Source: UBA4465 sp002292365
Lineage (GTDB): Bacteria; Bacteroidota; Bacteroidia; Cytophagales; Cyclobacteriaceae
Direction: 5' to 3'
Length of the DNA stretch: 64,000 bases
Assembly: GCA_943788615.1 (NCBI GenBank)
Contig: CALSQY010000004.1
Location: 496,001 to 560,000, forward strand
A program made the translations under genes and the position numbers. Numbering within the stretch: position 1 is the first letter of the stretch; each line of letters opens with the position of its first letter. Below the pieces are notes generated by a model. The model did no database searches. It had not been told where the DNA came from and saw only the letters and a list, made by a program, of their open reading frames with translations. Of this stretch, positions 1 to 9,100 are shown in pieces.

Positions 1-3000
1 GCCGTTGCCGACAAATGAAGAGTCCCATCCTCGACATCCCACTTACTTCCAACGTCTTCGGAATTGTAATTACGCAAACCGCTAAGGTCTTTGCCATTAA
101 ATAGCAATTTCCATCCTGCAGACTGCTCGGCCTCAGTCAATGCGTTGTGCATCACCTGATAGTCCGAACTAAAACCTGGTTGATCCTTTGGTACATAGTT
201 GAGCGTATACCAAGATTCAGTGGTCCAAAGTGAATGATCCAAATCACTGATAAAAGGACGATTTATTCTGAAATAAACCACCCGATTTTCCTTAATATCT
301 GGTAATTCGACAAAGATTTTTTTCCGATCTTGTGATAGATGAAACGCTTTCGCTTCCAAGTTCTCTAAATCCAACTTAGGTCCCCCATACACTTCGGTAG
401 GCTCATAACGCCATTGCTGGATCAAAAAGTCTTCAGCATTAACATTTTGCCCTTCCTTGATGGATTCTGTAAACTCAATTTCAAAACCATCGCTTCGAGC
501 ACTTACTTTTAACATTTCAAATACAGAATTTCCATTGAAAGAGAGACTTTGCAGTCCATAACTGAGTTTGCCTTTATGGCCCCAATTTCCAGACGAGCCT
601 ACGCCCCCTACTACTAGATCGCCATTAGGTGCCCACAATATCCGGTTTACTCCTGCTTCCAACCCTTGCGTAAACCTAAATAAAGCACCCTGATAAACGC
701 CGTTGACCTTCTCTACATAAACACGCTTAATCCCTCCATTGGTTACTTCACCATGAATCATTTGCCCTTGATAGGGGCCGATATCTAAGCCAATAGGGGT
801 GCTAGGAGAGTTACCAATCTCATCTTGAGGCAGCCAAACCACAGGTAAGGTTTCTTTCAATCCGGCTGTGCCTTCAAAATCAACCGACCTTGAACCATAA
901 AATGCGCCAGGCTGCACATGCACAATTTTGCTAGCCGGTAACCAATCTCCTTGATTGTCTGCGATGAATATTTCATTGTCTTTGCCAACTCCAATACCAT
1001 TGGGCGTTCTTAAACCAGAAGCGATCAACTCCACTTTTCCTGTCGATTTATCTATTTTTAAGACTTTACCCCGATCGGGGATTTGGGGGTTCGCACTGGC
1101 ACCTCCCGGCATGATGGCAGTTGCCAACGTGCCATAGAAAAAACCCTCCTGGTAGACCAATCCAAAAGCAAATTCATGAAAATTGGCCGATACTTTCCAA
1201 TCATTACTGACCGTTTGGTATTCATCAATCAATTCATCTCCATCATGATCTATCAACTTAGTCAATTCTTGTTTTTGTAATACATAGATCTCCTCATCAA
1301 CTACTTTCAATCCCAAGGGTTCAGCAAGTCCTGCGGCAATTCGCTTCACTTTGATTTGATCAGGCATACCCGAATCCCAATTTTCTAATATGAATACTGA
1401 ACCCAAAGAGTCCCAAGTACAAATGACCATACGCCCATCTGAAAGGAAATCAAGCCCCCCTACTTTAGGTGTAAAATCATTGGGTCTCGCTTGAGATAAA
1501 TCAAAAGCAGGATGTACACCGGCTAAAGGAAGCGCATCGCCAGGAATCCCTTTTTTTAACTCCCCTGGAGCAATATAAGGCTTGGTTTCCAGCAACGCAC
1601 TAGATTCAAAAGACACAAATTGGTCATCAAGTAGTACAAAGCTTGCCGCATTTCTATCAAACCACTGCAGTGAAACCAAAGCCCCTCCACCCCCTTGATT
1701 AAACAATAATCTAATGGGGTGTTTTCCTGCTTTAAGAAACATTTCTCCATCCCTAATTTCTGTTCCATGATCACCCCCGTTGTCTACAACCAACTGGTCA
1801 TCTATGTAAAGTAAAGAGCCGTCGTCGCTGATCAGTCTGAAGTCATAGCTACCCTCTTTTTCAATGTTCAATAGACCCTTATATTCTATAATAAAGTGTT
1901 CTTGGAAATTTAAAAAATCTGTTTCGGATAACGTATGGATTTTACTGACCTTACCCTGTAAAACAGGAGTCGACTTTTTAATGACTTCAAGTGGATTACC
2001 TTTCTCCAAATTTAAATATAAATGTGCCAAAAACCCTTGACCATCATCCCCTTCGTATTTTTCAGATAAATTCACTGGAATAGATTTTAAACCCAGCGTA
2101 TATTTATCAAAGGGTGTACTGAGTTTATCATCAAGACCCAAGATATAGCTTACCATAGTTTTTGCATCCTCAGGCATGATGTCAGGATGCGGAGTCATCA
2201 AAGCAATGCCCCAAACCCCAGATCCACCTTTGATTATTTTTTGTGCTAATCCATCTATTGTGGCTTGATCATCATTGTATTTTTTTGCAATGGCCAAGTA
2301 AGACGGCCCCACGGTTCTTATTCTTTCATTGTGGCAGGCGGCGCAATCACTCTTTTCAATTAACAAGGCCCCACTTACGACCTCAGAAGTCTCATCCGTA
2401 TCACTCGTTCCCGTAAGGTTTTCAATCTCAGTATGAAAATAGGTAGTCAAGTGGAGTACTTGTTTATTGAGACTTAAAATACCGTTTATCCTGCTGAATT
2501 GAAAGCCTTGTTGCTTGTAGGAATTCTGATCAATCACGGAAAAGGAACCATCGGTTTCATAATCATCTCCACTTGACAATAATCCCAATGAAGTTTTTAA
2601 TTTCACCTGATAATTCGTCGTGTTGTCAACGTTAAAAATTCTTTCAAGACCATGTCTTGTCCCACGGCTAACATACCTTGGTGATTCTGAAACCTTGATT
2701 TTATCGCCTTCTGGAGTAATGAATTCATAGTTAAAAAACACCTCCTCATTTTTGATCAAATGGCCCTTGTATTGGAAATCAAAATCAATCATTTCATCCG
2801 ATTGGGTCAGCATCCATTCGGATGCCCCCATCTGATAATAGGTTGCTCCTAAACTTTGAGGTTGCGGTCCATGAACGGTGGTATAAACCGCACCATCAAA
2901 CAAAACGTCTCCACTCCATGCTCTGTATAAAAGCCCCGTTTGCGTATCATATGCTACCCATAGCTTTTCGTCAAGCGCCGAAGTAACCATTCGGGGCATT

Positions 3001-3110
3001 TCATCCAATACCGATCTGAAAACCCAAACATCTCGTGGGTGCCTTTCTTCACTTGGCGTACTGCAGGAAATAAAAAATAAAATTGTAAGAAATGAGAATA
3101 TCTGCTTCAC
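1..3110 (-). CDS. Multidomain lipoprotein: haem c, PA14, sorbosone dehydrogenase-type propeller, DUF1080 (partial, 3' end outside window)
   Basis: The frame is open from a GTG at 3110 to the window edge, at least 1036 residues; a stop lies two codons upstream and there is no ATG, so GTG is the natural start. The N-terminus is a lipoprotein signal ending FFISC (Cys about 16). A CAACH haem c motif sits at residues 256-260 (2331-2345). A PA14-like carbohydrate-binding region with the DDGSLLYIDD core is near residue 430. A glucose/sorbosone dehydrogenase-type beta-propeller spans roughly 530-850. At about 997 the GWKLLFNGKDLSG signature starts a DUF1080 (3-keto-disaccharide hydrolase, PF06439) domain that is cut by the window. 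It is probably a periplasmic, membrane-anchored sugar oxidase and keto-sugar hydrolase; the order of reactions is inference. It follows the isomerase gene by 72 bases in the same operon. Confidence 0.82.
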   Translation of the reverse strand, partial: MKQIFSFLTILFFISCSTPSEERHPRDVWVFRSVLDEMPRMVTSALDEKLWVAYDTQTGLLYRAWSGDVLFDGAVYTTVHGPQPQSLGATYYQMGASEWMLTQSDEMIDFDFQYKGHLIKNEEVFFNYEFITPEGDKIKVSESPRYVSRGTRHGLERIFNVDNTTNYQVKLKTSLGLLSSGDDYETDGSFSVIDQNSYKQQGFQFSRINGILSLNKQVLHLTTYFHTEIENLTGTSDTDETSEVVSGALLIEKSDCAACHNERIRTVGPSYLAIAKKYNDDQATIDGLAQKIIKGGSGVWGIALMTPHPDIMPEDAKTMVSYILGLDDKLSTPFDKYTLGLKSIPVNLSEKYEGDDGQGFLAHLYLNLEKGNPLEVIKKSTPVLQGKVSKIHTLSETDFLNFQEHFIIEYKGLLNIEKEGSYDFRLISDDGSLLYIDDQLVVDNGGDHGTEIRDGEMFLKAGKHPIRLLFNQGGGGALVSLQWFDRNAASFVLLDDQFVSFESSALLETKPYIAPGELKKGIPGDALPLAGVHPAFDLSQARPNDFTPKVGGLDFLSDGRMVICTWDSLGSVFILENWDSGMPDQIKVKRIAAGLAEPLGLKVVDEEIYVLQKQELTKLIDHDGDELIDEYQTVSNDWKVSANFHEFAFGLVYQEGFFYGTLATAIMPGGASANPQIPDRGKVLKIDKSTGKVELIASGLRTPNGIGVGKDNEIFIADNQGDWLPASKIVHVQPGAFYGSRSVDFEGTAGLKETLPVVWLPQDEIGNSPSTPIGLDIGPYQGQMIHGEVTNGGIKRVYVEKVNGVYQGALFRFTQGLEAGVNRILWAPNGDLVVGGVGSSGNWGHKGKLSYGLQSLSFNGNSVFEMLKVSARSDGFEIEFTESIKEGQNVNAEDFLIQQWRYEPTEVYGGPKLDLENLEAKAFHLSQDRKKIFVELPDIKENRVVYFRINRPFISDLDHSLWTTESWYTLNYVPKDQPGFSSDYQVMHNALTEAEQSAGWKLLFNGKDLSGLRNYNSEDVGSKWDVEDGTLHLSAT

Positions 3111-3182
3111 ATTAATCTACTGCTTTTATGTATAGAGATGAAATTCATCAAAATGGCATTACTTGTTTTAGTAAAAAATTGA

Positions 3183-4247
3183 TCATTCATCTATTCCTAG
3201 AATCTTATTATTGATCACATCATTTGCTTCTCCTCCTGCGAAATCATCAAAAGCCTTCTCCGTGACACTGATGATGTGATCCGCAATGAAATCGGCGCCT
3301 TCTTGCGCCCCTTGCTCTGGAGACTTGATACAACATTCCCATTCGAGTACCGCCCATCCCTCGAAACCGTATTGACTCAGCTTACTGAAGATACCTGCAA
3401 AATCAACCGTACCATCACCTAAAGATCTAAATCTTCCTGGTCTATCCACCCAATCTTGATATCCTCCGTAAACTCCTGATTTACCCGTAGGATTAAACTC
3501 GGCATCCTTGACGTGAAACATTTTTATATATTCGTAGTAATGATCAATATACTGGAGATAATCTAAATTTTGTAAAACGAAATGGCTCGGATCGTACAAT
3601 AAATTTACCGCAGTGTGATGATCCGTTGCCTCTAAAAATCTTTCAAAAGAAACGCCATCATGTAAATCTTCACCCGGATGAACTTCGTAACACATATCGA
3701 CACCTATCTCCTTACAGTGATCTAAAATGGGCAGCCATCTTTTAGCTAGCTCACTGAACCCTGCTTCAACCAGACCCGTGGGTCGTTGAGGCCATGGATA
3801 AATAAAAGGCCATACCAAGGCACCGGAAAAGCTAGCCATCAAATTAATTCCTAGATGGTTGCTGGCCGAGGCTGCTGACTTGACTTGGTCTACCGCCCAG
3901 GCAGTACGTGCTTTGGGATTTCCTTTTAAATGATCGGGGGCAAACGTATCAAACATGGTGTCGTAAGCAGGGTGCACCGCCACCAACTGACCCTGAAGAT
4001 GAGTTGATAACTCGGTAAGCTCTAAACCCGCCTCATTGACCACGCCTTTGATCTCATCACAATAAGTTTTGCTTTCTCCTGCCAAGGTAATATCAATCAA
4101 TCGCTGATCCCAAGCAGGAATTTGAACGCCTTTGTATCCCAAAGAAGCTACCCATTCGCATATACTCTTAAGATTATTATAAGGTTCAACATCATCCAAA
4201 AACTGGGCTAAAAAAATAGCAGGGCCTTTTATCGTTTTCATATTCAA
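3183..4247 (-). CDS. Sugar phosphate isomerase/epimerase family protein (AP-endonuclease-2 TIM barrel)
   Basis: 354 residues, no signal peptide, so cytoplasmic. The fold signature is that of xylose-isomerase-like TIM barrels. Likely metal ligands are E188 (CYEVHPGED), D219 (LLYDPSHF), H245 (MFHVKDAEF) and E302 (VLEWEC), in the order the family expects. The active-site segment GDGTVDFAGIFSKL is also typical. The family isomerises or epimerises sugars and keto-sugars or inositol derivatives; the substrate cannot be read from the sequence. The gene sits 25 bases after a Gfo/Idh/MocA gene and before the DUF1080 fusion, a grouping that suggests processing of oxidised (keto) sugars. Two nearby Met codons (M1, M3) leave the exact start open. 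Confidence 0.85.
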   Translation of the reverse strand: MNMKTIKGPAIFLAQFLDDVEPYNNLKSICEWVASLGYKGVQIPAWDQRLIDITLAGESKTYCDEIKGVVNEAGLELTELSTHLQGQLVAVHPAYDTMFDTFAPDHLKGNPKARTAWAVDQVKSAASASNHLGINLMASFSGALVWPFIYPWPQRPTGLVEAGFSELAKRWLPILDHCKEIGVDMCYEVHPGEDLHDGVSFERFLEATDHHTAVNLLYDPSHFVLQNLDYLQYIDHYYEYIKMFHVKDAEFNPTGKSGVYGGYQDWVDRPGRFRSLGDGTVDFAGIFSKLSQYGFEGWAVLEWECCIKSPEQGAQEGADFIADHIISVTEKAFDDFAGGEANDVINNKILGIDE

Positions 4248-4272
4248 GTGAAGGTTTAGCGTAAAATTAAGT

Positions 4273-5439
4273 TTAATCTTTGATTTTAGTCCAAATATTT
4301 CCGTTCGCTGATGAAGCTACCACCGCAGCCACTAGGGCCATTCCCTTAAAACCATCATCAATATTGGGATAAGTCCCTATGGAATCAGGGGATGAATGGG
4401 CTTTGAATTGTCGTACATGATCCGAGAAATTTCTATAGATGTTGGCAAAAGCTTCAATGTATCCTTCAGGATGCCCCGAAGGCGTTCTCATATGCAAATG
4501 CGTTGCTTCGTGCAAATAAGAATGGTCTACCCCAGTCCTATAGATTTGTGTGGGCGCTCCCTGCTTTTTTACCAGAAGTGTATTGTGATCAGTATTTCTC
4601 CATTCTAGTGCACCCTCTTCCCCATAAATTCGAAATTTAAGATTGTTCTCATCGCCATGTGCAACTTGTGAGGCAGAAATCACACCTTGAACCTGTTGCT
4701 CCATTCTAAAAAACACATCGGCGTCATCATCCAGGGTTCTTCCAGGCACAAAAGCATTGAGCTCTGCCAATACTTCGGTTATTTTTAATCCAGAAATATA
4801 TTCAGCTAAATGCCCGCAATGAGTCCCTATATCTCCAAAACAATTGCTTATACCTGCTTTTTGGGGATCTGAACGCCATGCGGCTTGCTTTTGACCTGTG
4901 TCTTCTAACTTATCTGATAACCATCCTTGCGGGTATTCTACCATTATCTTTCGAACCTTACCGATTTCGTGGTTTTTTACCATAGCCTTTGCTTGAATCA
5001 ACATCGGGTAGTAGGCATACGTATAAGTTAGTCCAAAGGGCAAGCCAGTCGTTTTGACTTTGGCTCTAAGTTGCTTTGCTTCATCCATTGTAAAGCACAA
5101 TGGCTTGTCTATGATGACAGGAAGACCATGATTTAAAGCGGACATCGCCGGAGCAAAATGCATGTTGTTTTGCGTAACAATGGAAACAAAATCCATTCGC
5201 TCCTCCTCAGAAAGGCGTGCTTCGGACGCCATCATTTCATCAAATGTTCTGTACAATCTGTCGTCATTGAGATAAATTTCCTTGCCAAAGGCGATAGATT
5301 TATCAGCATCTGAACTAAAAACGCCACAAACCAGCTCAATTTGACCATCTAGTTGCGCTGCCATTCGATGGATCCCTCCGATAAAAGCACCACTTCCACC
5401 GCCTACCATCCCCATTTTGAGCTTTCTGTCTGTTTTCAT
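4273..5439 (-). CDS. Gfo/Idh/MocA family oxidoreductase (copy 2 of the tandem pair)
   Basis: 388 residues, cytoplasmic. The N-terminal Rossmann motif GMVGGGSGAFIGGIHR is at residues 10-25; the family lysine occurs in DKPLCFT (the usual EKP is DKP here), and the catalytic GDIGTHCGHLAEY segment is present. These enzymes use NAD(P) to oxidise or reduce hydroxyls of sugars, inositols or glycosides. It is clearly paralogous to the gene at 5451-6587 (same GGG..FIG..HR start, same GTHxGHLAEY and APTQIYR segments), and lies 11 bases after it. Tandem copies could act at successive steps or on alternative substrates; this is inference. Confidence 0.88.
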   Translation of the reverse strand: MKTDRKLKMGMVGGGSGAFIGGIHRMAAQLDGQIELVCGVFSSDADKSIAFGKEIYLNDDRLYRTFDEMMASEARLSEEERMDFVSIVTQNNMHFAPAMSALNHGLPVIIDKPLCFTMDEAKQLRAKVKTTGLPFGLTYTYAYYPMLIQAKAMVKNHEIGKVRKIMVEYPQGWLSDKLEDTGQKQAAWRSDPQKAGISNCFGDIGTHCGHLAEYISGLKITEVLAELNAFVPGRTLDDDADVFFRMEQQVQGVISASQVAHGDENNLKFRIYGEEGALEWRNTDHNTLLVKKQGAPTQIYRTGVDHSYLHEATHLHMRTPSGHPEGYIEAFANIYRNFSDHVRQFKAHSSPDSIGTYPNIDDGFKGMALVAAVVASSANGNIWTKIKD

Positions 5440-5450
5440 GAATGATTATT

Positions 5451-6587
5451 TTAGCTGACCTTTACCCATACTTGTCCTTGGCTACTTGATGACAATACCG
5501 CTTCGATAAACGACATTCCCCTTACCCCATCATGGACCGTAGGGAAAGCACCCACTCTATGGCGTGTGCCCTGGATGGCCGCAGCTACGCCGTTATAAAT
5601 ATTGCCCATCGCATCAAATAAGCCTTCAGGATGACCTGGAGCAATTTTAGTACTCTCCAAGGCAAACTCACTATTGTATGGATTGCCCGGTTTATAAATT
5701 TGAGTAGGAGCACCTTCAATCAAATGCTTCAAATACATGGGATGTTCTTGCTCCCATTTTAGCCCGCCTTGATCTCCATAAACCGCTATAGAAAGATTGT
5801 TTTCTTCTCCAGAGGCAATTTGACTGGCTGTGATGACGCCTCGTGACCCATTATTCATTCTTAGGAGCGTAGTACCATCTACATCTAATTCATTTTCGGG
5901 ATAAAGAGTATCCAAATCAGCCAATACTTTATCGATCTCTAATCCCGTTGTATACTCAATCAAATTAAAGGCATGAACCCCAATATCGCCCATACAACAG
6001 CTCAAGCCAGACATCTTCGGATTCAATCGCCAGACCTTTTTTCTTTCCTCTTCTTGGTGAATGAAAGGGTTGATCCAACCTTGATAATATTGTGCATCTA
6101 CTTTTTGAATCCTTCCAATCTTGCCTTGAGCAATCATTGACTTCATTTGACGTATCATAGGATAACCCGTATACGTATGGGTCAGTCCAAAAACCACCCC
6201 TTTTTCTTGCACCAATTTTTCTAATGACCGTGCTTCATCTGCCGTGACCGTAATGGGCTTTTCGCAGATCACGTTAAAACCAGCACTCACCAGCTTCTTT
6301 GCCATCTCAAAATGCAGGAAATTAGGAGTTAAAATCGACACTACTTGAATGCGCTCCTCTTCGGCAAGGGCCAACTCTTTCTCAATGAATATGTCTAATG
6401 ACGGATAGGATCTCGCGGCGTCCAACTCTAGTTGTACTGCAAATTGATTTCCTTTATCAAAATCAATATCAAATACACCTCCGGTCAAAACATAATTCTC
6501 ACCCATGTAAGCCGCCACCCGGTGTACAATCCCAATAAATGAACTCAAGCCTCCTCCTATGAGACCCAATTTTATCTTATTACCCAT
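5451..6587 (-). CDS. Gfo/Idh/MocA family oxidoreductase (copy 1 of the tandem pair, first gene of the operon)
   Basis: 378 residues, cytoplasmic. It starts with the dinucleotide-binding motif GLIGGGLSSFIGIVHRVAA, has the catalytic EKP lysine in CEKPITVT, and GDIGVHAFNLIEY as the C-terminal catalytic histidine segment. It is the first gene of a minus-strand operon that continues with its paralog, a sugar isomerase-like protein and the haem c/DUF1080 lipoprotein. Known roles of the family are NAD(P)-dependent interconversion of hydroxyl and keto groups on sugars or glycosides. The exact substrate is unknown. Confidence 0.88.
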   Translation of the reverse strand: MGNKIKLGLIGGGLSSFIGIVHRVAAYMGENYVLTGGVFDIDFDKGNQFAVQLELDAARSYPSLDIFIEKELALAEEERIQVVSILTPNFLHFEMAKKLVSAGFNVICEKPITVTADEARSLEKLVQEKGVVFGLTHTYTGYPMIRQMKSMIAQGKIGRIQKVDAQYYQGWINPFIHQEEERKKVWRLNPKMSGLSCCMGDIGVHAFNLIEYTTGLEIDKVLADLDTLYPENELDVDGTTLLRMNNGSRGVITASQIASGEENNLSIAVYGDQGGLKWEQEHPMYLKHLIEGAPTQIYKPGNPYNSEFALESTKIAPGHPEGLFDAMGNIYNGVAAAIQGTRHRVGAFPTVHDGVRGMSFIEAVLSSSSQGQVWVKVS

Positions 6588-6958
6588 GTTTATTTTTTTG
6601 TAGTAAATCCCATTTATTCGACTAATTTTTCAAGATTTTATCTTAATTAAGGAGTTTATTATAAATAATAAAAAATGTGAGTATCATTTTATTGATGCCA
6701 TTCAAAAAATCATTCCTAAAAAAATTAGTGCTTGAATATCAAATAAAAATATTAATGGGGTATTTGCCTAACTTTTTAAAGTAAAAAAATTAAATTCTTT
6801 TGAAAAAACAACGTTTCTGAAGGGTCTACTTTCAAAATTTTAAAAAAACGCCGCGTACCATTAGAATTAAAGGGATTGAGCTAAGGTTATTTATTTAAAG
6901 TAATGACCACTCAAAAAATTAAGATTGACTAATTTGTTTAAATAATTCAAATTGCAAT
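6588..6958. other. Divergent intergenic region, 371 bases
   Basis: Very AT-rich spacer between the leftward sugar-oxidation operon and the rightward peptidase operon, so it must hold both promoters. A near match to the Bacteroidota -7 box occurs about 6929-6935 (TAATTTG, one base short of TAnnTTTG) just before the M28 gene. No open frame, hairpin or repeat stood out. Confidence 0.4.
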
Positions 6959-8335
6959 ATGAAAAAAATAATGATTACATTCCTACTCGTAGCCCCCTCT
7001 TTAGTTTCAGCTCAAGAAAAATCAGATGAGGTCATGATTGCCTCCATTTATGATGAAGTCTTGTCCAATAGCCCCATATACGAAAACTTGAAGGTACTTT
7101 GCAAAGATGTTGGCCATCGACTTAGTGGATCAACAGGTGCCGCGGCAGCCGTCGAATATACCCGTCAGTTAATGATCGCGTATGGCTTTGATACCGTATA
7201 CCTGCAGCCGGTAATGGTGCCTAACTGGAAGCGAGGCCCTGTAGAAATTCTAAAAATAACGAATTCAAAAAAAAGAGGTGTTATAGATTTAAATGCCTTG
7301 GCTCTGGGCAATTCTATGGGGACTGGACCTCAAGGAATTTTAGCAGAAATCATTGAATTGAAGGGTCTCTCGGAAATCCAAGAACACAAAAATGAACTCG
7401 CAGGTAAAATTGTTTTTTTTAATGGTCCCATGAATCCAACCCTCTTAGAAACTTTTTCCGCCTATGGAGCGGCTGTCTCTCAAAGGTCTTCAGGTGCTGC
7501 TCAGACTGCGCCTTACGGGGCCAAAGCCATCATTGTCCGCTCGATGACCCAAAGTTTAGATGACGTACCTCACACAGGTTCATTGCATTATCAAAAAGAC
7601 ATAAAAGCCATTCCAGCAATGTCCATAAGTACAAAAGATGCTAATTTATTGAGTCAATTATTGAAAGACCAAACCGACCTGCACATTTACATGGAAAATT
7701 ATGCAGAAATGCTTCCTGAAACTCAATCTTTTAACGTTATTGGTCAGCTAACAGGTACTTTATTTCCCGACGAGTATATAGCCGTTGGCGGACATTTAGA
7801 TTCATGGGATGTAGGTGAAGGAGCTCATGACGATGGTAGTGGATGCATGCAAGGCATCGAAGTACTCAGGGTCTTCAAATCATTAAATCTCAAACCCAAA
7901 AGAACCTTACGAGCAGTTATGTGGATGAATGAAGAAAATGGGAGCAAAGGAGGAAAAGCTTATGCCGACTTGAGCGAAAGTAGAAAGGAACATCATATTG
8001 CAGCCATAGAATCTGACCGAGGGGGGTTTGTCCCTAGAGGTTTCACCAGTACAGGAAGTGCGAAACAGAAAAAACAACTTTCACAATGGAAGGTCTTATT
8101 TGAGCCTTATGGATTACATGATTTTGATCGGACAGGCGGCGGCGCTGATATCAGACCCTTGTCAAAGCAAGGGACCTTTTTAATCGGATTGCTCCCTGAT
8201 GGGCAACGTTATTTTCGTTATCATCACACTGAAAAGGATGTCTTTGAAGCCGTTGATCGTCGAGAGTTAGAATTAGGTGCAGCCTCCATGGCCAGTCTCG
8301 TTTATTTAATGGATCAATACGGCGTAGATAATTAA
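6959..8335 (+). CDS. Exported M28 family metallopeptidase (carboxypeptidase Q-like)
   Basis: 458 residues with a Sec signal peptide ending near VSAQ (residue 19). The M28 zinc motifs are in order: GGHLDSWD (His, then Asp), GAHDDGSG (bridging Asp), NEENGSKGG (catalytic Glu pair), AIESDRGG (Asp) and YHHTEKD (last His). This pattern fits a co-catalytic di-zinc aminopeptidase or dipeptidase of the carboxypeptidase Q type acting in the periplasm or outside the cell. It leads a plus-strand set with an SOD-like lipoprotein, an M19 dipeptidase and gamma-glutamyltransferase, though 167 bases separate it from the next gene, so it may be transcribed separately. Confidence 0.9.
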   Translation: MKKIMITFLLVAPSLVSAQEKSDEVMIASIYDEVLSNSPIYENLKVLCKDVGHRLSGSTGAAAAVEYTRQLMIAYGFDTVYLQPVMVPNWKRGPVEILKITNSKKRGVIDLNALALGNSMGTGPQGILAEIIELKGLSEIQEHKNELAGKIVFFNGPMNPTLLETFSAYGAAVSQRSSGAAQTAPYGAKAIIVRSMTQSLDDVPHTGSLHYQKDIKAIPAMSISTKDANLLSQLLKDQTDLHIYMENYAEMLPETQSFNVIGQLTGTLFPDEYIAVGGHLDSWDVGEGAHDDGSGCMQGIEVLRVFKSLNLKPKRTLRAVMWMNEENGSKGGKAYADLSESRKEHHIAAIESDRGGFVPRGFTSTGSAKQKKQLSQWKVLFEPYGLHDFDRTGGGADIRPLSKQGTFLIGLLPDGQRYFRYHHTEKDVFEAVDRRELELGAASMASLVYLMDQYGVDN

Positions 8336-8502
8336 AGGGAATTCATTGGATATTATCCCATTTACTCGAAAATAATCAAAGGTTGCCTCACTATCAACGC
8401 GAGAATACCAAATATCTTTTATTTTTTTATTTACACTATGCGACAAATTCCATCATATTTTAAAAAAAGTAGCTTTTCTTTGAATTCAAAAATCAAAAAT
8501 CA

Positions 8503-9099
8503 TTGAAATTAAAATATGCATTCTTTATTGTGAGCATTCCCCTTTTGAGTTTAATTGGCTGCCAAAAAAATGAAACGGATGACATCGAGATAGTAGCGTC
8601 AGCTACCTTGCAAATAGTGACGCTCAATGAAGACTTATCTTACGAAGTCAATGGGACAGAAATAGGCATCATCCGTTTTACTCAAAAAGCAGATGTGGTC
8701 TCCATAGACCTAGAGGTTACTCATTTTCCCGAAGGTCAATTATCTTATTATCATGCCATACATGTACACAATGGAACTTGTGAATCACCCTTATCACATT
8801 GGAATCTAGGTAAAGATTTAGATTACAACTTTTGTAACGTGCTCAGCATGGACGAAGTATGGTCCAAATCCAAGGCGGGTGACCTAGGTAATATTTTTAT
8901 AAATGATGCAGGAGTGGGAGATTTTAGTTTACAGACAGATTTGTATACCATAGGATCAAATGACGCTTCAGACATCGTTGGAAAGATTATTTATATTCAT
9001 GAAGTCGCCGAAAATTTTAAACAAGAATGTTTTGAAGATCACAAACATGACCACAATAACAAAAAAATAGCTTGTGGTACGATTGAACTCATAAACTAA
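8503..9099 (+). CDS. Cu/Zn superoxide dismutase-like lipoprotein lacking zinc-site histidines
   Basis: 198 residues starting with TTG at 8503; a lipobox LSLIGC places the lipid Cys at residue 20. The SOD_Cu signature is seen as HAIHVHNGTC (H87, H89 copper ligands, C93 of the disulphide), SHWN (H99, equivalent of the bridging His), GDLGN (D127), YIHE (H166, fourth copper ligand) and KIACGTIEL (C191). The two zinc-only histidines are not recognisable: the position before GDLGN is Lys, and the zinc loop has no His in the usual place. The active-site Arg before LACG is Lys. It therefore looks like a copper-only or divergent SOD-like protein. A His-rich stretch (H180, H182, H184) might bind metal. 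It ends 1 base before the dipeptidase gene, suggesting co-transcription. Confidence 0.7.
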   Translation: MKLKYAFFIVSIPLLSLIGCQKNETDDIEIVASATLQIVTLNEDLSYEVNGTEIGIIRFTQKADVVSIDLEVTHFPEGQLSYYHAIHVHNGTCESPLSHWNLGKDLDYNFCNVLSMDEVWSKSKAGDLGNIFINDAGVGDFSLQTDLYTIGSNDASDIVGKIIYIHEVAENFKQECFEDHKHDHNNKKIACGTIELIN

Positions 9100-9100
9100 G

